A stretch of DNA of 64,000 nucleotides from Euzebya rosea (GTDB lineage: Bacteria; Actinomycetota; Nitriliruptoria; Euzebyales; Euzebyaceae). The stretch is taken from the NCBI RefSeq assembly GCF_003073135.1, contig NZ_PGDQ01000010.1, forward strand, positions 1 to 64,000. The letters are read 5' to 3'. A model generated the notes under the pieces. The model saw only the letters and a program-made list of their open reading frames with translations, did not search any database and was not told the DNA's origin. This document shows, in pieces, positions 26,865 through 36,205 of this stretch (within the stretch, counting starts at the first letter, position 1; each line of letters begins with the position of its first letter). Position numbers and translations under genes: made by a program.

Positions 26865-29800
26865 ATGCGCCTTTCCATCCGTCCGCTCTCGCTGCTCTGG
26901 CTGCTGCCGCTGCTGCTGCTCGTCCCGTTGATGGTCGCGCCGTTGCCTGCCGGCGCACAGGGCGAGTCCGTGCGCTTCGCCGCCTTCGCCCCGGTGGAGG
27001 TCGCTCGTCCGGGAGATGTCGTCACCGTGGGCGGCCACCTGGCCACCGGTGACCTCGCCGACCGCGCTGCCCGTCCGGTCCCTGCGACCGACGCCGTCGA
27101 GGTCAGCCTGCACGCCCCCGACGGCGAGGTCTTCCCGCTGGGCACCGTCGTGCCCGACGCCGACGGCCTGTTCACCATCGACATCCCGGCCGAGGTCACC
27201 GCCGGCCGCACCATCGGCACGGTCCGCAACGGCCACCGCGAGACGTGGGCCGTTCGGGCCGTCGCCGCCGACGGCACCGCCGTGGCCGGCGCCGGCGCCG
27301 TGACCTTCGCCCAGGCCGCTGGTGTGCAGGTCGACTACGACTTCACGTCCTCCGTCGGCTGGGTCAAGCCCGGCGAGGAGTTCCCCGCCCGCGTCATCGT
27401 CAGCAACTTCGACGCCACCCCCGTCAGCGACCTGACGGTCACCATCCCCGCCGTCGACGGCCGCGCGGTCACCGAGGTCCGTACGGCAAACGGCAGCGCC
27501 GCCGTCGGCACCGACGGAACCCTGACCTGGACGCTGGGCGATCTGGCCCCCGCCAGCGACACCGGCCCCGCCCGGGCCACGCTGGTCGTCATCTCCGAGG
27601 CCGACACCACCACCGAGGACCCGCAGATCGTCTGGAAGGACCTGTCGGCGACCGCCACGCTGTCGACCGGCGCGACCTCCACCTCCCACGGCCCCAAGGT
27701 CATCCCGCCGGCCGAGCGCTACGACACCGCCCGCTACGGCGACCGGCCGTTCCCCGTCGTGCCCGTGCAGTTCCTCGACTTCTCCCACGCCGAGCAGAAC
27801 CAGGCCGAGCTGCTGGACACGATCATCAACGACCCCGCCAACGAGGGGTCGACGTTCAACCTGTTCCAGGAGATGAGCTACGGCCAGCTGTTCCCGCACG
27901 GCACCGTGCCGTCCGCCGGGATCGAGACCGCCGACTTCGCCTACGAGGGCACCGACGGCGAGGGCTTCGACTTCCACACCGCCCCGGTTCCGCCGCCCAG
28001 CACCTGCACCGGCGTCCACCTGCCGGGCGAGGCGGGCAACCCGCTGACCTACCCCGAGCGGATCACCGACGGTTGGTACAACCTGCCGGGCACCACCGGC
28101 TACTACGGCCAGGACTCCGGTGGCTCGGCCGTCCTCCCTGCCCTCGGCGTGCCGATCCCGGCCTCCATCGACGCGGGCTGCGGTGACACCGGCAAGGCCG
28201 TCTACGACGCCGCCGCCATCGCCGACCCCGAGATCGACTACAACGAGTACGACACCGACAAGGACGGCGTCGTCGACTTCTTCATGATGATCTTCGTCGG
28301 CTGCGGTGGGAACGGCGAGAGCCAGCTGACCGTCGTCGCCGGGTGTGCGTACTTCCCCGGAGGCATCCCCGCCCCGTACGACGCGATCTGGCCGCACTCC
28401 TCGACGCTGGAGGGTGGGTTCCGTGACCCCGAGACCGGCCTGCTGGGCTACGTCTCCGACGACCGGCTGACCGACCTCGAGGGCAACCTCCTGTACTACA
28501 CCGACGCCACCTACACGGTGACGACGACCACCGAGACCGAGTACCCCGCCTACGTCCGCGTCGGTCCGTACAACGTCAACCCCGAGGGTGTCTTCGACGC
28601 CGCGTCGGTCATCAGCCACGAGTACGGCCACTCCCTCGGCCTGCCCGACTTCTACTCCAACGCCGGCCTGACCACGTACGGCGAGTGGAACCTGATGGCG
28701 TCGGACTACAGCCAGAACATCGACGCCTTCGGCCGCCAGGAGCTGGGCTGGGTCGTGCCGCTGGAGGTGCCCGAGGGCACCACCGAGGTCGAGATGGTCG
28801 GCTCCAAGACCGACATCAACCGCATCGAGTGGGCCCAGCCCGACGGCACCCCGTACGTCCTCGAGGGCGAGGACGTGCACAACGGCCAGATGTACCGGGC
28901 CGGCATCCCCACCGACATCCTGATCGACCCGGCGCTGGTGGAGAACGGCGCCTCGCCGACCCACGTGTACTGGTCGACGTCGGGCAACGACTACGCCTGC
29001 CCCTCCTCGCCCAACGCCCGTGCGCTGGACCTGCGCCTGCCGCAGCTGGCCGACCTGGCTGCTGACACCCCCGTCGAGCTGTCGTTCGCGACCATGTTCG
29101 ACATCGAGTGGGAGTTCGACTACGGCTTCGTCATGGTGACCACCGACGACGGCCAGACCTACACGGCCCTGGAGTCCGAGGAGGGCTTCACGACGCCGGC
29201 AACCACCAACCCGAACAACAACGTCTGCCAGGCCACCTACGGCAACGGCATCACCGGGACCACCCAGTCCTACGAGGACGGCACCAGCGCCATCGACCGC
29301 CTGCGGGGCAACGCCCCGGAGAACGACGGCTTCGCCACCGACCGGTACGACCTGACCGCCTACGCCGGCCAGGACAACGTGGTCGTCCGCTTCGGCTACG
29401 TGACCGACGTGGGCCTGGCCGAACCCGGCTGGTTCATCGACGACGTGACCGTGACCGCCGACGGGTCGGAGCTGTACGCCAACGACTTCGAGGACGGCGC
29501 CAGCGACCCGCTGCTGTTCAACGGTGGCTGTGACCCCGACTCGGGGCTGGGCACCGCGCCGATCTGCTCCAGGGGCTTCCAGTACGTGTCCTCCACCGAG
29601 GGCTCGCCAGCCGACCACGCCTACTACCTGGAGCTCCGCGACCGCTCCGGCTTCGACGCCGACGGCTACGGCCAGTCCGACCGTGGTGCCATCACATGGG
29701 AGCCGGGCATCTCGCTGGGCTACACCGACGAGTCGTTCAGCTACGGCAACATCTCCAACGGTGACCATCCCGGCCAGCACGTGCTCGACGCCGTGCCCCA

Positions 29801-31034
29801 GCCCGGCGAGCCTGCCCCCGAGCTGGCCGACGCGGCCTTCAACGTCGGCGAGTCCTTCTCCGACAGCGGCGAGGGGCACGTGGACAACTTCGAGGACCCC
29901 ACGCGCGAGGACGGCTTGTGGCGCTTCGACTTCGAGTGCCTCTCCTTCGACGTCACGGCCATGTCCGGTGACGAGGTGACCGTCGACGACAGCGGTGCGG
30001 TCGTCTCGCCCCGCGAGGACGACATCACCGCGACCGTGTCGCTGACCCGTGGCACCGGCTGCGCCCCGGTCGACTACGGCTACGAGGGCGACCTCGGGCT
30101 GTCGGTCGAGCGCCTGGCCGGTCCCGGCCGCATCCAGACCGCGGTGGAGGTGTCGACGCGGGCCTTCCCGAACGGCGCCGACACGGTGCTGCTGGCCGAC
30201 GCCGGCAACTTCCCCGACGCGCTCGCGGCAGCCCCCCTGGCCGCCGACCTCGACGCGCCGGTGCTGCTGACCTCGTCGTCGTCCCTGGCGGCGGAGGTCG
30301 CGGCCGAGCTGGAGCGCCTGGGTGCGACCGACGTGGTCCTGCTCGGCGGCGAGTCGGCGCTGTCGGCCGCGGTGGAGAACGCCCTCAGCGACTACGAGGT
30401 GACCCGCCTGGCGGGCAGCGGCCGTGTCGAGACCGCCGTCGAGGTGGCCGAGGCGCTGGCAGGGGACGACGGGGAGGTGCCGGGTGCCATCCTGGTCCGC
30501 GCCGATGCGTTCCCCGACGCGCTGGCGGCCAGCAACCTGGCCATCCCGGGTCGGCTGCCGATCCTGCTGACGGGTTCGGCCGGCCTGGACCCGGTGGCCG
30601 AGGCGGCGCTTGCCGACCTGGTCGCCGACGGTGCCGTGGTCTACCTGGCCGGTGGCACCGCGGCGCTGGCCGAGCAGGTCGCCGACGACGTGGAGGCCGC
30701 TGGGTTCGTGCCCAAGCGGCTGGCGGGGTCCAGCCGGTTCGCCACCGCGGCGGCGATCACACAGGAAGCCCTGAGCACGACCGGCGCGTCCTTCGGCTCG
30801 GCCATGCTGGCCAGCGGCACCAACTTCCCCGACGCGCTGACGGCCGGCCCGGCTGCGGCGCAGCTCGACGGGCTGCTGGTGCTGGTCGACCCCACCAGCC
30901 TGGACGGTTCGCCGGAGTCGCGGTCGCTGCTGGCGGCCAACGCCGGTTCGATCCGCCGGCTGTTCATCGCCGGTGGGACGGCGGCGGTCAGCCAGGCCGT
31001 GCAGGACCAGGCGGTGGCGACCCTGGTGGGGTAG
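26865..31034 (+). CDS. Secreted M6-family metallopeptidase (immune inhibitor A-like) with three CWB2 modules
   Basis: 1389 residues. A signal peptide (~1-31, ending PLPAGAQG), an N-terminal beta domain with a DUF11-like segment (VKPGEEFPARVIVSNFDATP), then the catalytic domain (~270-660). The zinc site is H585-E586-x-x-H589-x-x-G-x-x-D595 (HEYGHSLGLPD), the third ligand Asp being typical of M6/InhA peptidases. Next is a beta-sandwich/VEG-like region (FDIEWEFDYGFVMVTTDDG), and from ~1079 three CWB2 repeats (LAGPGRIQTAVEV, LAGSGRVETAVEV, LAGSSRFATAAAI). It is presumably a protease tethered in the cell wall. A stable hairpin lies just beyond the stop. Confidence 0.92.
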   Translation: MRLSIRPLSLLWLLPLLLLVPLMVAPLPAGAQGESVRFAAFAPVEVARPGDVVTVGGHLATGDLADRAARPVPATDAVEVSLHAPDGEVFPLGTVVPDADGLFTIDIPAEVTAGRTIGTVRNGHRETWAVRAVAADGTAVAGAGAVTFAQAAGVQVDYDFTSSVGWVKPGEEFPARVIVSNFDATPVSDLTVTIPAVDGRAVTEVRTANGSAAVGTDGTLTWTLGDLAPASDTGPARATLVVISEADTTTEDPQIVWKDLSATATLSTGATSTSHGPKVIPPAERYDTARYGDRPFPVVPVQFLDFSHAEQNQAELLDTIINDPANEGSTFNLFQEMSYGQLFPHGTVPSAGIETADFAYEGTDGEGFDFHTAPVPPPSTCTGVHLPGEAGNPLTYPERITDGWYNLPGTTGYYGQDSGGSAVLPALGVPIPASIDAGCGDTGKAVYDAAAIADPEIDYNEYDTDKDGVVDFFMMIFVGCGGNGESQLTVVAGCAYFPGGIPAPYDAIWPHSSTLEGGFRDPETGLLGYVSDDRLTDLEGNLLYYTDATYTVTTTTETEYPAYVRVGPYNVNPEGVFDAASVISHEYGHSLGLPDFYSNAGLTTYGEWNLMASDYSQNIDAFGRQELGWVVPLEVPEGTTEVEMVGSKTDINRIEWAQPDGTPYVLEGEDVHNGQMYRAGIPTDILIDPALVENGASPTHVYWSTSGNDYACPSSPNARALDLRLPQLADLAADTPVELSFATMFDIEWEFDYGFVMVTTDDGQTYTALESEEGFTTPATTNPNNNVCQATYGNGITGTTQSYEDGTSAIDRLRGNAPENDGFATDRYDLTAYAGQDNVVVRFGYVTDVGLAEPGWFIDDVTVTADGSELYANDFEDGASDPLLFNGGCDPDSGLGTAPICSRGFQYVSSTEGSPADHAYYLELRDRSGFDADGYGQSDRGAITWEPGISLGYTDESFSYGNISNGDHPGQHVLDAVPQPGEPAPELADAAFNVGESFSDSGEGHVDNFEDPTREDGLWRFDFECLSFDVTAMSGDEVTVDDSGAVVSPREDDITATVSLTRGTGCAPVDYGYEGDLGLSVERLAGPGRIQTAVEVSTRAFPNGADTVLLADAGNFPDALAAAPLAADLDAPVLLTSSSSLAAEVAAELERLGATDVVLLGGESALSAAVENALSDYEVTRLAGSGRVETAVEVAEALAGDDGEVPGAILVRADAFPDALAASNLAIPGRLPILLTGSAGLDPVAEAALADLVADGAVVYLAGGTAALAEQVADDVEAAGFVPKRLAGSSRFATAAAITQEALSTTGASFGSAMLASGTNFPDALTAGPAAAQLDGLLVLVDPTSLDGSPESRSLLAANAGSIRRLFIAGGTAAVSQAVQDQAVATLVG

Positions 31035-31052
31035 CCACGGCAACGGCGTTCG

Positions 31053-31078
31053 CGGGGCCCGGCATCAGCCGGGCCCCG
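31053..31078. terminator. Bidirectional terminator hairpin
   Basis: A perfect 11-bp stem CGGGGCCCGGC / GCCGGGCCCCG with an ATCA loop, followed by TT on the plus strand. It lies 18 bp past the metallopeptidase stop. The reverse-strand stop of the convergent acetyltransferase (31065-31067) lies inside the loop. Confidence 0.75.
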
Positions 31079-31577
31079 TTCGCGTTCGGACGAAGCGGGC
31101 CATCATCAGGTCGTCGACGTACTCGCCGTCGATGAGGAACTCCTCGCGCAGGTGGCCCTGCACCTCGAAGCCCATCCGGCGGTAGAGCCGCTGGGCCGTC
31201 GGGTTGCTGCCCATGACGCGCAGCGACACCTTGTGCATCCCCCGGCGTTCGGCGTCGTCGAGCGCAGCCCGGACCAGCATGGCGCCGATGCCACGCCCAC
31301 GGGTCGCCGGGTCGACGGCGAGCCCCTGGATCTCCATGACATGGGCGTTGGAGGGGAGCGGCGTGGGGTGGCCCATCCGGATGTAGCCGACCAGCTGCCC
31401 GTCCAGCCAGGCCATGAAGTGCTGCTCCGCGGGGACCCGATCGAAGAAGTTGCCGCGGGCGGTGATCGACGAGCCGGGGGAGGTGTGCGGCTCGAAGGCA
31501 CGGATGTCGAGGGCGACGACGTCGTCGTGGTCCTCCGGCCGGCCGCGGCGGACGACGGGTTCGGGCTGCTCGGTCAT
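31065..31577 (-). CDS. GNAT-family N-acetyltransferase (RimI-like)
   Basis: About 170 residues. The GNAT fold is clear: MEIQGLAVDPATRGRGIGAMLVRAAL is the acetyl-CoA-binding motif A (R/Q-x-x-G-x-G/A), and LYRRMGFEVQG is motif B. It resembles RimI-type enzymes that acetylate protein or small-molecule amines; the substrate is not evident. The start is ATG at 31577 or ATG at 31589 (four residues longer); neither has a strong ribosome-binding site. It follows the ABC transporter gene by 34 bp in the same direction, so the two may be co-transcribed. Confidence 0.88.
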   Translation of the reverse strand: MTEQPEPVVRRGRPEDHDDVVALDIRAFEPHTSPGSSITARGNFFDRVPAEQHFMAWLDGQLVGYIRMGHPTPLPSNAHVMEIQGLAVDPATRGRGIGAMLVRAALDDAERRGMHKVSLRVMGSNPTAQRLYRRMGFEVQGHLREEFLIDGEYVDDLMMARFVRTRTGPG

Positions 31578-31611
31578 CCCGGCCAGCATGCCGCGCGTCG
31601 CGGCAGGTCGG

Positions 31612-34059
31612 TCACTGCGGCGCGGTCTTGCGGCGCAGCACCAGGCCAGCGGCGACCAGCAGGATCACGACCGCCACGCCCATGACCGCCCACTGCACCG
31701 CCAGGTTCACGTCGAACTGGTCCCGGTACTGGGTGGCCAGATTCTCCGCCACCGGGCCGCCGGCGGCGTCGTAGAGGCCGAGGACGTCCAGCACGTTGCC
31801 AGCGGCCTGGAAGCCGTAGCGCAGCGGCATGACCGTCGAGATCGCCTCGCCGACCGTGATCATCGCCGCGATCGGGAAGAGGCCACCGGAGAACAGGACC
31901 TGCGGCATGATCCACGCGGGGGCAAGGTCGTTGGCGGTCTGCGCGCTGGGCGCCGCAGCCGAGGTGAAGTGGGCGATCGCCAACGCCAGCAGCGTGGAGA
32001 GCACCATCGTGAACCACACCGCGGCGTACTCGCTGGCCGACAGGTCGGGGATGCGGTCGGTCAGGCCGAGGATGAGCAGCATCAGCGCCATGCCGATCGA
32101 CAGCACCGGCGCGAGGAACGTCATCTTGGACAGGATGTAGGGCGTCAGCTTGAGGTTGACCAGCCGTTCGCGCTTGATGATCGCGAACTCCGAGGCGATC
32201 TCCTGGAGGCCCGACGTCAACCCGATCAGGAAGCCGGAGAAGACCAGCAGGAAGCAGATGAGGCCCGGGACGATCAGGTTGTCGGTGTCCGGGTCGAACG
32301 CACCCGGCCTGAACAGCGCCAGCATCAGCAGGGCGAGGGCGATGGGCCCGATGAACAGCGGGGCCAGCCGGTCGGAGTTGGAGAGGAACAACGCGGCGTT
32401 GCGGCTGGACAGGGTCGCGAACTGCGACAACGAGCGGCCGATCCCTCCCTTGCGGGGCTGCTGTCCCGGGTCCGCCATCGCCGGGCCGGCCTGGGCGTGC
32501 AGCTGGGCGATGAAGGCGTACTCGGGGGTCTGGGTGTAGCGCTGCGCCCACTCCTCGGGCGTCGTCGTTCCCTCCAGCAGCTCGTAGATCTGGTCGAACT
32601 CGGTGCAGCCGAAGTGCTCCAGCGCCCGGCGGGGGGTGCCGAAGAAGGCCAGGTTGCCGCCGCGGGCCATGAAGACGACCTTGTCGCACAGCAGGACGTT
32701 CTTGGTGGCGTGGGTGGTCAGCAGCACCGTCGCGCCGTCGTGGGACAGGCGGCGCAGCAGCTTCATCATCGCCGTGTCGGTGGCCGGGTCGAGGCCCGAC
32801 GTCGGCTCGTCGAGGAAGAACACCCGCGGCTTGGTCAGCAGCTCGACGCCGATGGAGCACCGCTTGCGCTGGCCGCCCGACAGGGCCGAGACCTTGGTGT
32901 CGGCGTGGGCGGCGATCTGCAGGTCCTCCAGGGTCCTCTGCACGATGGCCTGGCGTTCGGCCTTCGACGTGTCCCCCGGCAAGCGCAGGCGGGCGGCGTA
33001 GTCGAGGGTCACCTTGACCGGCAGGTCCCGGTGGATGATGTCGTCCTGCGGCACGTAGCCCTGGGACTCGCGGTAGCGGTCGCGGGAGTGGGTGACGTCC
33101 TCGCCGTTGTAACGGACCTCGCCGTGGGTGGGCGGGCGCACCCCGGAGAGGGCGTCCATGAGCGTGGACTTGCCCGCCCCGCTGGTGCCGACGATGGCGA
33201 CCATCTCGCCGGGCGCGATGGAGAGGGAGATGTTCTGCAGCAGGTTCTTGCCGCCCTTGACCTCCTTGCGCAGGCCAGCGGCCTCGATGCGGATGGCGCG
33301 GGGGCTGACGACCTCGTTGAGCGCGCCCGTCGACCAGACGAGGTGCTGGTCGCCGAAGAAGACGTGGTCGCCCTCCTTGAGGGTGGCGGACTTGACCGGA
33401 GCGCCGTTGACGAAGGTGGCGCCGTCGGCGGAGGTGTCCTCCACGACGATGCTCTGCCCAGCGTTGCGGAGGACCGCGTGGTGGGCGGACACCAGGCGGG
33501 AGTCGAGCACGAGGTCGTTGTCGTCGGCCCGGCCGACCCGCACCTGCCCGTTGGGCTGGGACAGGGCCCCGAGGTCGGCGCGGATCAGCCCGTAGTCGCC
33601 GGCGTCGCGGAACTTCGCGCGTTGCTCGGCCGCCTCGGCGACGGCGGTGCCCACGGCCGGTTCGCGCTGGGCGAGGGCCGCGAAGTCATCGCGCGTCAGG
33701 GTCCACAGGGACATGTCGGTCTCGGCCCGGACCGTGGCTGATCGGGCCCCACCGGCGAGCAAGGCGTGTTCGCCGAAGAACTCTCCGGGTCCGAGGCGTG
33801 CCAGCGGCCGGGTACCTGCCGTCGAGGTGTGCTCGACGAGGCAGGCACCTTCCTCGATCAGGTACATCGCGTCACCCGCCTCGCCCTGGTTCAGCAGCAC
33901 CGTGCCGGCGGTGGCGATGGTGTGCTGCAGCAGGTTGGCGATCTCCGGCAGGGACAGCGGCGACACGCGTTGGAACAGCGGTATGCGCTGCACCAGCGCC
34001 ATGCGCTGCTCCCACTCGGGGCCATGGGCCGCGGATCCTCGAGCTTCTGTGGTCGTCAC
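31612..34059 (-). CDS. ABCG-type half-transporter with N-terminal cNMP-binding-like and FHA domains
   Basis: 815 residues. Domain order: a cyclic-nucleotide-binding-like domain (~20-135: IPLFQRVSPLSLPEIANLL, GPGEFFGEHALLAGGARSATV), an FHA domain (~160-240: VGRADDNDLVLDSRLVSAHH, GATFVNG), an ABC ATPase (~265-480; Walker A GTSGAGKST ~291, signature LSGGQRKR ~392, Walker B VFFLDEPTSGLD ~411) and about six membrane helices of the ABC2/ABCG type (~530-810). FHA-ABC-ABC2 fusions are known (Mycobacterium Rv1747, two FHA domains, controlled by Ser/Thr kinase phosphorylation). Here a cNMP-like sensor sits where the first FHA would be. The cNMP domain keeps GEFFGEHALL and ARSATV, so nucleotide binding is plausible. 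GTG start with ribosome-binding site AGGGGAAG. Confidence 0.9.
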   Translation of the reverse strand: MTTTEARGSAAHGPEWEQRMALVQRIPLFQRVSPLSLPEIANLLQHTIATAGTVLLNQGEAGDAMYLIEEGACLVEHTSTAGTRPLARLGPGEFFGEHALLAGGARSATVRAETDMSLWTLTRDDFAALAQREPAVGTAVAEAAEQRAKFRDAGDYGLIRADLGALSQPNGQVRVGRADDNDLVLDSRLVSAHHAVLRNAGQSIVVEDTSADGATFVNGAPVKSATLKEGDHVFFGDQHLVWSTGALNEVVSPRAIRIEAAGLRKEVKGGKNLLQNISLSIAPGEMVAIVGTSGAGKSTLMDALSGVRPPTHGEVRYNGEDVTHSRDRYRESQGYVPQDDIIHRDLPVKVTLDYAARLRLPGDTSKAERQAIVQRTLEDLQIAAHADTKVSALSGGQRKRCSIGVELLTKPRVFFLDEPTSGLDPATDTAMMKLLRRLSHDGATVLLTTHATKNVLLCDKVVFMARGGNLAFFGTPRRALEHFGCTEFDQIYELLEGTTTPEEWAQRYTQTPEYAFIAQLHAQAGPAMADPGQQPRKGGIGRSLSQFATLSSRNAALFLSNSDRLAPLFIGPIALALLMLALFRPGAFDPDTDNLIVPGLICFLLVFSGFLIGLTSGLQEIASEFAIIKRERLVNLKLTPYILSKMTFLAPVLSIGMALMLLILGLTDRIPDLSASEYAAVWFTMVLSTLLALAIAHFTSAAAPSAQTANDLAPAWIMPQVLFSGGLFPIAAMITVGEAISTVMPLRYGFQAAGNVLDVLGLYDAAGGPVAENLATQYRDQFDVNLAVQWAVMGVAVVILLVAAGLVLRRKTAPQ

Positions 34060-34105
34060 GAGCGCTTCCCCTCACGAAGTTGCTGTGATCTGGGTCGAGC
34101 CTAGG

Positions 34106-34177
34106 GGCGCGGCCCCGAGAGGTGAAGGGCCGTTTCGTGCCCGGTAAGGGTTGTGGCCGTGCTCTCGGGGCCGCGCC
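34106..34177. promoter_or_regulatory. Perfect 16-bp inverted repeat between the arrestin-like and transporter genes
   Basis: GGCGCGGCCCCGAGAG (34106-34121) pairs perfectly with CTCTCGGGGCCGCGCC (34162-34177) across a 40-base loop. It lies between two co-directional minus-strand genes: downstream of the arrestin-like stop and 47 bp before the transporter start. It could be a terminator, an attenuator that tunes transporter expression, or an mRNA processing element. Confidence 0.6.
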
Positions 34178-34192
34178 ATGGCGTCGTTTGGG

Positions 34193-34648
34193 TCAGTGGA
34201 CCTCGACGACCTGCCAGCCGCTGTCCGGATCGTTGCCCTTCATGTCGAGCCGTGCGCGGACCTGCCAGCGGAACTCGGCGTTCCTGCCGCGGGCCGACGG
34301 AGGCAGGTGGGTCGGGAGCTGGACCTGGCCCTCGAAGCTGCCGGCCTGGTTGGCGCCGAGCTGCTGTCCGGCGGCGATCGTGAACTCCTGGTGGTGCAGC
34401 CGCTCGATCGCCCGGCCGTCCACCCGCTCGTCGTCCCCGTCACCCATCAGGTCCACGCCGTTGAGCGACACCCGTTCCTGCAGGGACAGCTCCACGATCA
34501 CGCCGTTGACGGTGATGTCGTTGTCCTTGACCTGCACGTCGACGGCGACGCTGGCCGGCTCGCCCCGCCGCAGCTGCGGCGCCGTTCGCACGTTCACGTT
34601 CGCCCAGCTGCCGGTCAGGTTGTTCTTCATGTTGGACAGGAAGCCCAT
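34193..34648 (-). CDS. Arrestin-like / Spo0M-type protein
   Basis: 151 residues, all beta, no signal peptide. The N-terminal pattern (VNVRTAPQLRRGEPASVAVDVQVKDND) and the C-terminal ARLDMKGNDPDSGWQVVEV resemble the arrestin fold of Spo0M, the Bacillus sporulation-control protein (there GLDIKNAIDP). The call rests on pattern recognition only. It precedes the CNBD-FHA transporter gene in the same direction, separated by a strong hairpin; the partnership with a membrane signalling protein is suggestive, since arrestin-fold proteins are scaffolds. GAGGGGGAT ribosome-binding site before the ATG. Confidence 0.55.
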   Translation of the reverse strand: MGFLSNMKNNLTGSWANVNVRTAPQLRRGEPASVAVDVQVKDNDITVNGVIVELSLQERVSLNGVDLMGDGDDERVDGRAIERLHHQEFTIAAGQQLGANQAGSFEGQVQLPTHLPPSARGRNAEFRWQVRARLDMKGNDPDSGWQVVEVH

Positions 34649-34894
34649 GGGATCAATCCCCCTCGATCACGCCGCGGATCCCCTCAACGGCCCGCGGCTG
34701 GTCCGGGCACTATCCCGGAGGAGGTCGAACGGTGTCCACCGTTGTCACCGCCATGTCACCTTCGGCGCCCGCCGATCCTTTCCGGGAACCAGCCGACAAC
34801 CCGCTTGACGTCTCGCCGACGGCGGTGTTGATTCTTCCGCATCGGGGGCAGCAGAACTCGTCCGACGGGTCCCCCGAGAACGAAGGGGGATGGA

Positions 34895-36205
34895 ATGGTG
34901 TCCGATTTCTGGGTTCCGTCACGTCGCACATCGGTGCTCGCCGGTCTGACCGTTGCGCTGTGCATGCTCTCGCTGGTCGGGCCCGCTGCGAGCCCTGCGG
35001 CCGCCGGCATCGGGCAGGTCTGGGTCCATTCCGGTGCCGTCAACGGGTGGTACGGAGGCGATGTTCGGGTCACGCTCGAGCTGGACGTCCGCGGCCGTTC
35101 CAACGGCTTCGAGGAACAGCTGCACTCCGCAACTTGTGCCGTCCAGGGGGAACGAGTGGCGGAGTTGCCGGCGCTGCCCGACGACGACTACTACACGACT
35201 GATCAGGTGCTTCGGGCGACCGTGTCGGGGGAGGGGCAACGCTACTTGTCCTGCTGGGCACAGTACCGGACTCGCACCTACAGCTGCACGTGGTGGTGCA
35301 CCAACGACCCGTGGCAACACGCGACGCAAACGTACAACCGCGTGTTCTCGATCGACATGACCGCACCAACGGTGGAGGCAACGACGTCGGTCGAACCGAA
35401 CGGTGCCGGCTGGTACAACCAACCGTTCACCGTGACGTGGAACGGACACGATTCGCTGTCCGGGGTCAACCGATGCACTGACCCGGCGTCCATCGGACCA
35501 CAGGTCCAGCACGGCACCCTGTACATCCGCGGAGAGTGTTGGGACCGGGCGGACAACCGGGGCGAACGGACCGTTGTCCTGAACGTCGACATGGTGGCAC
35601 CCACGCTGGACCCGATGGTGCCGCACCAGATCGTCCGGGGGAGCACCGATGCGGCTGCGGAACCACGCGCGACCGACCACGGGTCCGGTGTCGACACCGA
35701 GTCCTGTGACCCCCTGGACACCTCGACGGTGGGCATGTTCACCACGACCTGCACCGCAACCGACGTCGCGGGGAACACCACCAGCCAGACGGTGGCATAC
35801 GAGGTCGTACCCCGAGAGCACCAGGTGGCCGTCACGGTGACCGGTGCGGGGACAGTGCAGGGCACGACCGACGAGATCGACTGCCCGACCGTCTGCATGG
35901 CCTGGGTGCAGGAGGACGCGGCGATCGACCTGGTCGCGACGGCAGCACATGGCTGGCTGTTCGTGGGCTGGACCAACGACTGCTCGGGCACGGGGGTCTG
36001 CAGCCTGGTCGTGGACGCTGCGAAGGATGTGGGGGCCACGTTCGTCGTCGACGGTGACGGGGATGGGGTCGCCGACACCCCACCACCCACCAACAAGGAC
36101 CAGTGCAAGCAGGAGGGATGGGCCACGTTCAACAACCCGTCGTTCGCCAACCAGGGACGCTGCGTCAGCTACGTCCAGGCCAACGGCAACGCCGGCCACC
36201 GCTGA
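34895..36205 (+). CDS. Secreted protein with Ig-like, HYR-like and InlB-like beta repeats and C-terminal KDQC motif
   Basis: 436 residues. A signal peptide (~1-37, ending SPAAAG), then bacterial Ig-like segments with paired cysteines (DMTAPTVEATTSVEPNGAGWYN; VDMVAPTLDPMV; CTATDVAGNTTSQTVAY, HYR/Ig type), an InlB B-repeat-like domain (VTVTGAGTVQGTTDEIDCP ... FVGWTNDCSGTG; ~305-385), a short Asp-rich DGDGDGVADT linker and a terminal NKDQCKQEGWATF / NQGRCVSYVQANG motif. That last motif is one I recall at the C-terminus of other secreted actinobacterial proteins; its role is unknown. Ribosome-binding site AAGGGGGA before the ATG. No cell-wall anchor is visible. Confidence 0.8.
   Translation: MVSDFWVPSRRTSVLAGLTVALCMLSLVGPAASPAAAGIGQVWVHSGAVNGWYGGDVRVTLELDVRGRSNGFEEQLHSATCAVQGERVAELPALPDDDYYTTDQVLRATVSGEGQRYLSCWAQYRTRTYSCTWWCTNDPWQHATQTYNRVFSIDMTAPTVEATTSVEPNGAGWYNQPFTVTWNGHDSLSGVNRCTDPASIGPQVQHGTLYIRGECWDRADNRGERTVVLNVDMVAPTLDPMVPHQIVRGSTDAAAEPRATDHGSGVDTESCDPLDTSTVGMFTTTCTATDVAGNTTSQTVAYEVVPREHQVAVTVTGAGTVQGTTDEIDCPTVCMAWVQEDAAIDLVATAAHGWLFVGWTNDCSGTGVCSLVVDAAKDVGATFVVDGDGDGVADTPPPTNKDQCKQEGWATFNNPSFANQGRCVSYVQANGNAGHR

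Noticed and set aside
26670-31043. A 1457-codon open frame on the minus strand opposite the metallopeptidase gene
   Set aside because: It is a GC-rich shadow frame: valine/glycine/arginine repeats with no domain pattern, no ribosome-binding site, and the plus-strand gene has a signal peptide, a zinc site and CWB2 modules.
34710-34931. Short minus-strand frame with a CCPRCG zinc-knuckle-like stretch
   Set aside because: Only one CxxC, no partner cysteines, no ribosome-binding site, and it overlaps the start of the secreted protein gene.
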